From Aricia agestis (Eukaryota; Arthropoda; Insecta; Lepidoptera; Lycaenidae), in the NCBI RefSeq assembly GCF_905147365.1, contig NC_056428.1:33647001-33711000 (forward strand): a stretch of 64,000 nt of DNA, written 5' to 3'. The notes below the pieces were generated by a model. It saw only the letters and a program-made list of their open reading frames with translations. It made no database searches and had not been told where the DNA came from. The position numbers and the translations under genes were made by a program. Positions 26,501 to 32,500 of the stretch are shown piece after piece (the stretch's first letter is position 1; every line of letters begins with the position of its first letter).

Positions 26501-29500
26501 CCTGTGTTGTGTGTTTATAATAAATGTTGCCCAAAGTAATCCTCCACAAAATTTGCTCGAAAGCAAAACTTTTGTTTCTTCTAACAACCCCAGTAATAAT
26601 TTGAAGATAACCAGTGAATCCTGCATCTCGTTTGATGGAGCTGAAAATTGCCTTGGAGTTTCAGTGTGGCCCTGCACAACTTTGCATCTGATACTAATAA
26701 AACACCGTACGTACAGCTCTTGACGATGCGCCAAATGTATCACTAATTAACACTAATTGAGATGGAAAGCTAACCTTTATTATTTATCTTTGATTATGGT
26801 CCAAGAGCCAGCAACAGTCAGACTTTTGTCGTTTTATAGACGCTAAAAGTTTTTCAGTATATAACCCCTATAGAGGTAAGAACGACCAGCACCTATGAAA
26901 TTTCGGTTGCGGTTTCTTTATCGAAGGTTAGGATGGACTTCAGAAGTGGATACCTCCTAAAGTAACCGCAACCAAAACCCTATAGTTGCTGGTCGGTCTT
27001 ACCTGTATAGGCATCATATACAGGAAAACTCACAGCTTTTATAAAATGACGAAACTCTGGCTATCGCTAGCTCTTACTTTATTATAATTATGAAGTAAAT
27101 TTTAATTTAGCTTTGATTATGTAAACAAATCGTGTATTTTTAGCATTAGAAAAATAGGTGCTTTCATAAAGTAATACACAAATCATCCAACCTAACCTAC
27201 AAAGAAAGGGCAGCTCATGATAAAATTGATGTAACTGGACCAAACAAATAGCTCCGTCATCTGCCTATGAATCAAAGAGTGGTTTAAATCAAAAAATGGT
27301 GGAGTACATGCGCCTGCTCGAACGCGCGGATTGGCGGTGACATCGGGAGATAAAGCTTAGGCCAAACCTACGCGAACAGGCGTCTGCGAAGCGGAGGGTT
27401 AAGTTGTCAAATGTGTTTTTTGTATACAAAACACACATTTGACAGCTTGACGCTCCGTGTGTGTAACGATTATCAATGTGTGTAACGATTTGATTAAAAA
27501 CTGGCGCAGCGTGATCAGTGCAAAAACGGCAACGGCAGTGTCATCATTGGTTTGCAAAATTTCGTTCTGGTGGTGGAGTTGTCTACTCTGAACACTTACC
27601 ACCCAACCGAACGATTAATTCTGATGTCTACATTGAACTTACAAAATTAAATTAATGCAGTTAAAGAAAATCGGCCCAAATCGGCCCGACTTGGTTGGGA
27701 TGTTTTGCCACATCCGCCATACAGTCCTGACCTTGCACCATCTGATTACTTTTTGTTTCGACCTTTGGAAAACTCCTTGAATGGTAAAAAATTCAATATC
27801 AAATCGTACCTGATTCAGTTTTGTGCTAATAAAAACCAGAAGATTTATGAACGGGGATTATGATGCTGCCTGAAATATGGCAAAAGGTGAATGACCAAAA
27901 TGGTCAAAACATTACAGAACAAAGTTATTTAGTTCCATGAAAAAGTTGTCTTTGATTTTCTTAAAAAATCTGCAATTACTTAGTTGCCAACCTGTTAAAT
28001 ACAGCGAAATAGTACAAGACGACATTCCAGAACATAATAGAGAACAATTTATAGAGTCACGTGTCTTTCCAGCGTCTATTTATACATTTTCCTCTCAATA
28101 GTGTAATTCCGGAGGAAATGCACTTTGTCATTATGCTCCCTTAGAAATTTCTGAGAAACTTACGGATGCGTTGTTAGCTCCCACGATCAACTTACTGCTA
28201 TTACCGTGCAACTTATATGTAATTGGAATGTTTCCGATGAAATGTCTAACTAAGGCTTCGATCTTGGAATGGCTGCGTTGGACTGATTTATTTTAATGAG
28301 AAGTTCTAAATAAATATTAAGGACTTTAAGATTTCAAGGTTTTTATTTTTTATTTGAATTAAAAATTACATTGTAAGTATTTAGTAAAATGTGACTCTAT
28401 AATATTGTTTTAATGTATGAAACTTAAAATTTAGTTTGTTATCATTTTTAGCAATATTCCGCGAAATAAACTTCATCAACTTAAGTTTATTTCGCGGAAT
28501 ATTGCTAAAAATAATAACAAACTAAATTTTAAGCCATGGATTTCCGCAAAGTAACGCCCTATGTATGAGAAAGTGTTCACTAATTATTATCAATAAAACC
28601 TAAAGGCTGTTTTTAGTTATATCTGATTTCCTTGGTGCGAGTCACAGATGATTATGATTTAATATATTATGACGTGTTTAAATTTACCCGCGGTTAAATT
28701 GTGATATTTTCCCACATTAAAAAGTAGCTGGACGTGGACATGGAGAATGGAGATATTATATTTCATAAAGGATGGCTAACAGGGTCTAATTTTCTAACAC
28801 TTATCTACGACCTTACATACTGCCCCGCTCAGAGTAGAACATACTTAAATGTAATTAATTTAAAAAACAATATGCCTGCAACTGAAGGTTAATCATTATT
28901 AAATGTCTCTGAAGTCTGAGTACAGCGGTGAGATACATAATATTTAAATGGTGATTAAACTTCAATTTAATAAACAATGCCAAAAACTTCATTAAATGAC
29001 ATTCAATATTCGTCGATGTGTGCGTCACGTAGGTTTATTTACCTTCTTATTGATGACTTCTCGTTGGAATTGACCTCGTCGTCAAATATCCATCCGAATT
29101 GCTCTATAACGTATTTCATTTCAGTAAGCTCCAGGTAGTTTTGCAACAATACTGATTGAGTTTCGGACATACCGATGATGTCGTTTTCCCATTTAGATAA
29201 AATGTTCTAAAAATATTGTAATTATACTATTACAAGACTCGTATAAAAACATCTCTACTCTCTCAAACTTTTATCTAATAAGTAATAAGGAATAATAATT
29301 ATTGGTTATCCTAATTTTAAACATACACCCTTACTAATAAAAAGACGAATAATAATAATAATAATATCTATGGATGCTTCACACCACGTCAGGCCCCGTG
29401 CTAAGTACCTGAAGGACTTGTGTCACGGGTACCAGACAACGGAAATATATTTAATACTTTTATACTATGCATATATTTAAGATTTTTATTATATGATACA

Positions 29501-32500
29501 CATATTTAACACACACCCATGACACCCCGCCGACGGAACAAAAAGTTTTCAAAGTTCCTGGACTTTGAAAACTTTTTGTTCCGTCGGCGGGATTCGAACC
29601 CGCGACCCCCGGCTTGAGCTACCGACAGCCCACCCACTGAGCCACAGAGGTCGTCAAACTTGCAGCACTTGCATTATATTCAGAATGTTTTCTCTAGAGT
29701 AGTGCCTTTTCTAGCGTATTATGCAGAGACAAAATATTGTGTACAGGAGCGGCGGCAGCCTGTAATTTGGGGGGGGGGATGGGGGGGGGGACACTCACTA
29801 GTCAGTGTCACTACACTAATATTATATATTTTTTTTATCTGCGCCCTCAGACGGTTCTGGGTTGACAGCTGTCAAAGGTCGGACGCAGTGGTGGTTAGGG
29901 GATAGCTAGAAATTTCCTTTTATTATTTTGGAAGATTTTCAGACTTTTCAATTTGACCTTAGTGTCGTCTGTGACCCCCCCCCCCCCCCCCCTCCCCTTC
30001 GGACCGCGCCTGTAATATTATGTATTCTACTATCTATATTATACGTCTAGATCTAAATAAACAGGTAGGCAAGCACACTATTATAATAAATTACAAGCGT
30101 CAATTTCTCTTTGAGCAACATAAACAGTACCCGCATACAAATATGCAACACGTGGCGATTTTTGTTCAAATACTTGAAATATGTACATTGTACACACTAT
30201 GTAAACCCATGTTTACCCTCCCCGTGGAGAGAACTAAATGTAAATATCTTGATAGTTGTATATTTGTATCGATGTTAAATAAAAACAGTGGCAGCGGTTT
30301 CGATCCGATCGATTGTAAATATCGAATGCACTGCTCGTCTTGTATTGGAGATTATTGCATAACTTTATGTAAACAGCGCGTTATTTGATGACCAACATTA
30401 TGGTGGAAAATTTATCATTTATACTAAATGTTTCGGCGTATATTTTTAATTAATAAAAACGCGTTGGTTATTGATTTCTGGAAAAGCGTTTATGATGTGA
30501 AATATTTTGGCAATAACTGATTCTGAATTCTCGAAATACTTTCTAATGAAACGTTATAAATTAATGTTACTATTTTATTTTTTGTATGAAATACCAATTT
30601 TTTCAACGTTTTTAAGCATATTGAAGCTGTTCCTAGAACGAAAATTAATACTGTTGGTTTACTTCAACACAATCATGTACTCGCATAGACCGTACAAATA
30701 GGGGATTAAGTATTTAAAAAAAATAAAACCGACTTCCAAAGTAAAAACAATAATAATATGAACTAAAAAGTATTAAATAACTCTTACTCTTTAATATTGC
30801 CTTTTTCAGAATTCGTCTAAATCTCAACTATTTCTGTACATATATCTATAACAGTCTTCATATTTACTTTGAAGTAGGTAAGTAACAAGTTTCCACGGAC
30901 GTAAAAAAAATTTTTACGTCCGTGCAAGTTTCATATATTTTGACATTGACTGAACTTATGATTCTTGAAGTTTTGATCTAGTTCGATTTCAATGACAGGG
31001 GTAGTTTTTATTATTCGTAGGACAGGGCCATGTAACTCAACTTTCTATAATACTAGACGCGTGGATAAGGTACTTTACGGAAACCGTAAACTTTCCCATA
31101 AAATGTAGTCCACATGTGAAAATGTACGGCTCCCTGTATTCTATATTTAAAACTTGATCCAGTAGAGTGCGTTGAAAAATAATTTTCCCGATTTTTCCCT
31201 ATAAAACAAACGCTTTAGCTTTATAACTATGGTTCTTTACTATTAATGGCCGTTCCCAATATTTGATCTATCTCTGGTTTTGCCCTACTAGAGATAGGAA
31301 TAGCTCACATTAGACATTAGAGACATATATTTTATGTTAATTGTGAGCTATTCCTATCTCTAGTAGAGCAAAACCAGAGATAGATCAAATATTGGGAACG
31401 GCCGTTAATCAATATGTACTAACCTCAAGTTCTGTCATGTCTTTTAAATGCAGAGGTTTCGGGTTAGCCTCTGTGTCAACTATGGGTATATTGTCCTTCA
31501 TCATTTCATCTTCTAAGAACAATAGAATTCGTTCCATTTCCGCGCATCGGCACACTTCAGTAGTGTAGTTTCTAGCACCAGGTTTTATATTGGGAGTCAT
31601 CTGAGAAGAATAAGATGCATGATAATATTTAAGACTCACTTAGTGAGACTTAGCCTCAATTTCACCAACGTCTGTTAGTGTTAACAGCTTACGTTAAAAT
31701 GTCATGTCATCTCTTTCATTCGCATGAAAAACGAAAGAGGTAACGTGATACTAATTCGAGCGTTACCTTTAACAGTGGTTGGTGAAATTGGGGCTAAATG
31801 AGATACTTGATAGGATTAGATGTTAGCCGTGGTTGCGGGGAACTTGCACTTTTCTGTAATAAAAACTGTCTTACTTAGGTTAGGTTCACACGGCACAATC
31901 CTGCACGTTTCCTGCACGTTTCTTGCAGTATACGTCTTAACAAATAAACAGTTTCGAATACAATGTATTAAGTAGAACCATTCATACGTCGATTGTACTG
32001 TACGATTTGTTGCAGTACAATAGACGTATTAAGTGCACAAGAACGTGCAGGAAACTTGCAGGACAATGCCGTATGAACCTACTCTTACTGTCTTTGATTT
32101 GAGTATCTCTTGGTGACAAATTACAAACGTGGGAGAGCCATGCTTCGGCACAAATGCACCGGCTCGACCGGAGAAATACCACGTTCTCACAGAAAACCGG
32201 CGCGAAACAGCGCTAGCGCTGTGTTTCGCCGAGTGAGTGAGTTTACCGGAGGCCCAATCCCTACCCTATTCCCTTCCCTACCCTCCCCTATTCCCTTCTT
32301 ATCCCTACCCTCCCCTATTCCCTCTTAAAAGGCCGGCAACGCACCTGCAGCTCTTCTGATGCTGCGAGTGTCCATGGGCAACGGAAGTTGCTTTCCATCA
32401 GGTGACCCGTTTGCTCGTTTGCCCCCTTATTTCATAAAAAAAATATATACATATATTCAAATCGGTAAAGGTCGATCATAAAAAGGCTTTCGATAGACAT

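Noticed and set aside
29576..29656. tRNA gene on the minus strand
   Set aside because: A and B boxes are recognisable but no full cloverleaf can be drawn, and the same head is attached to a repeated SINE body.
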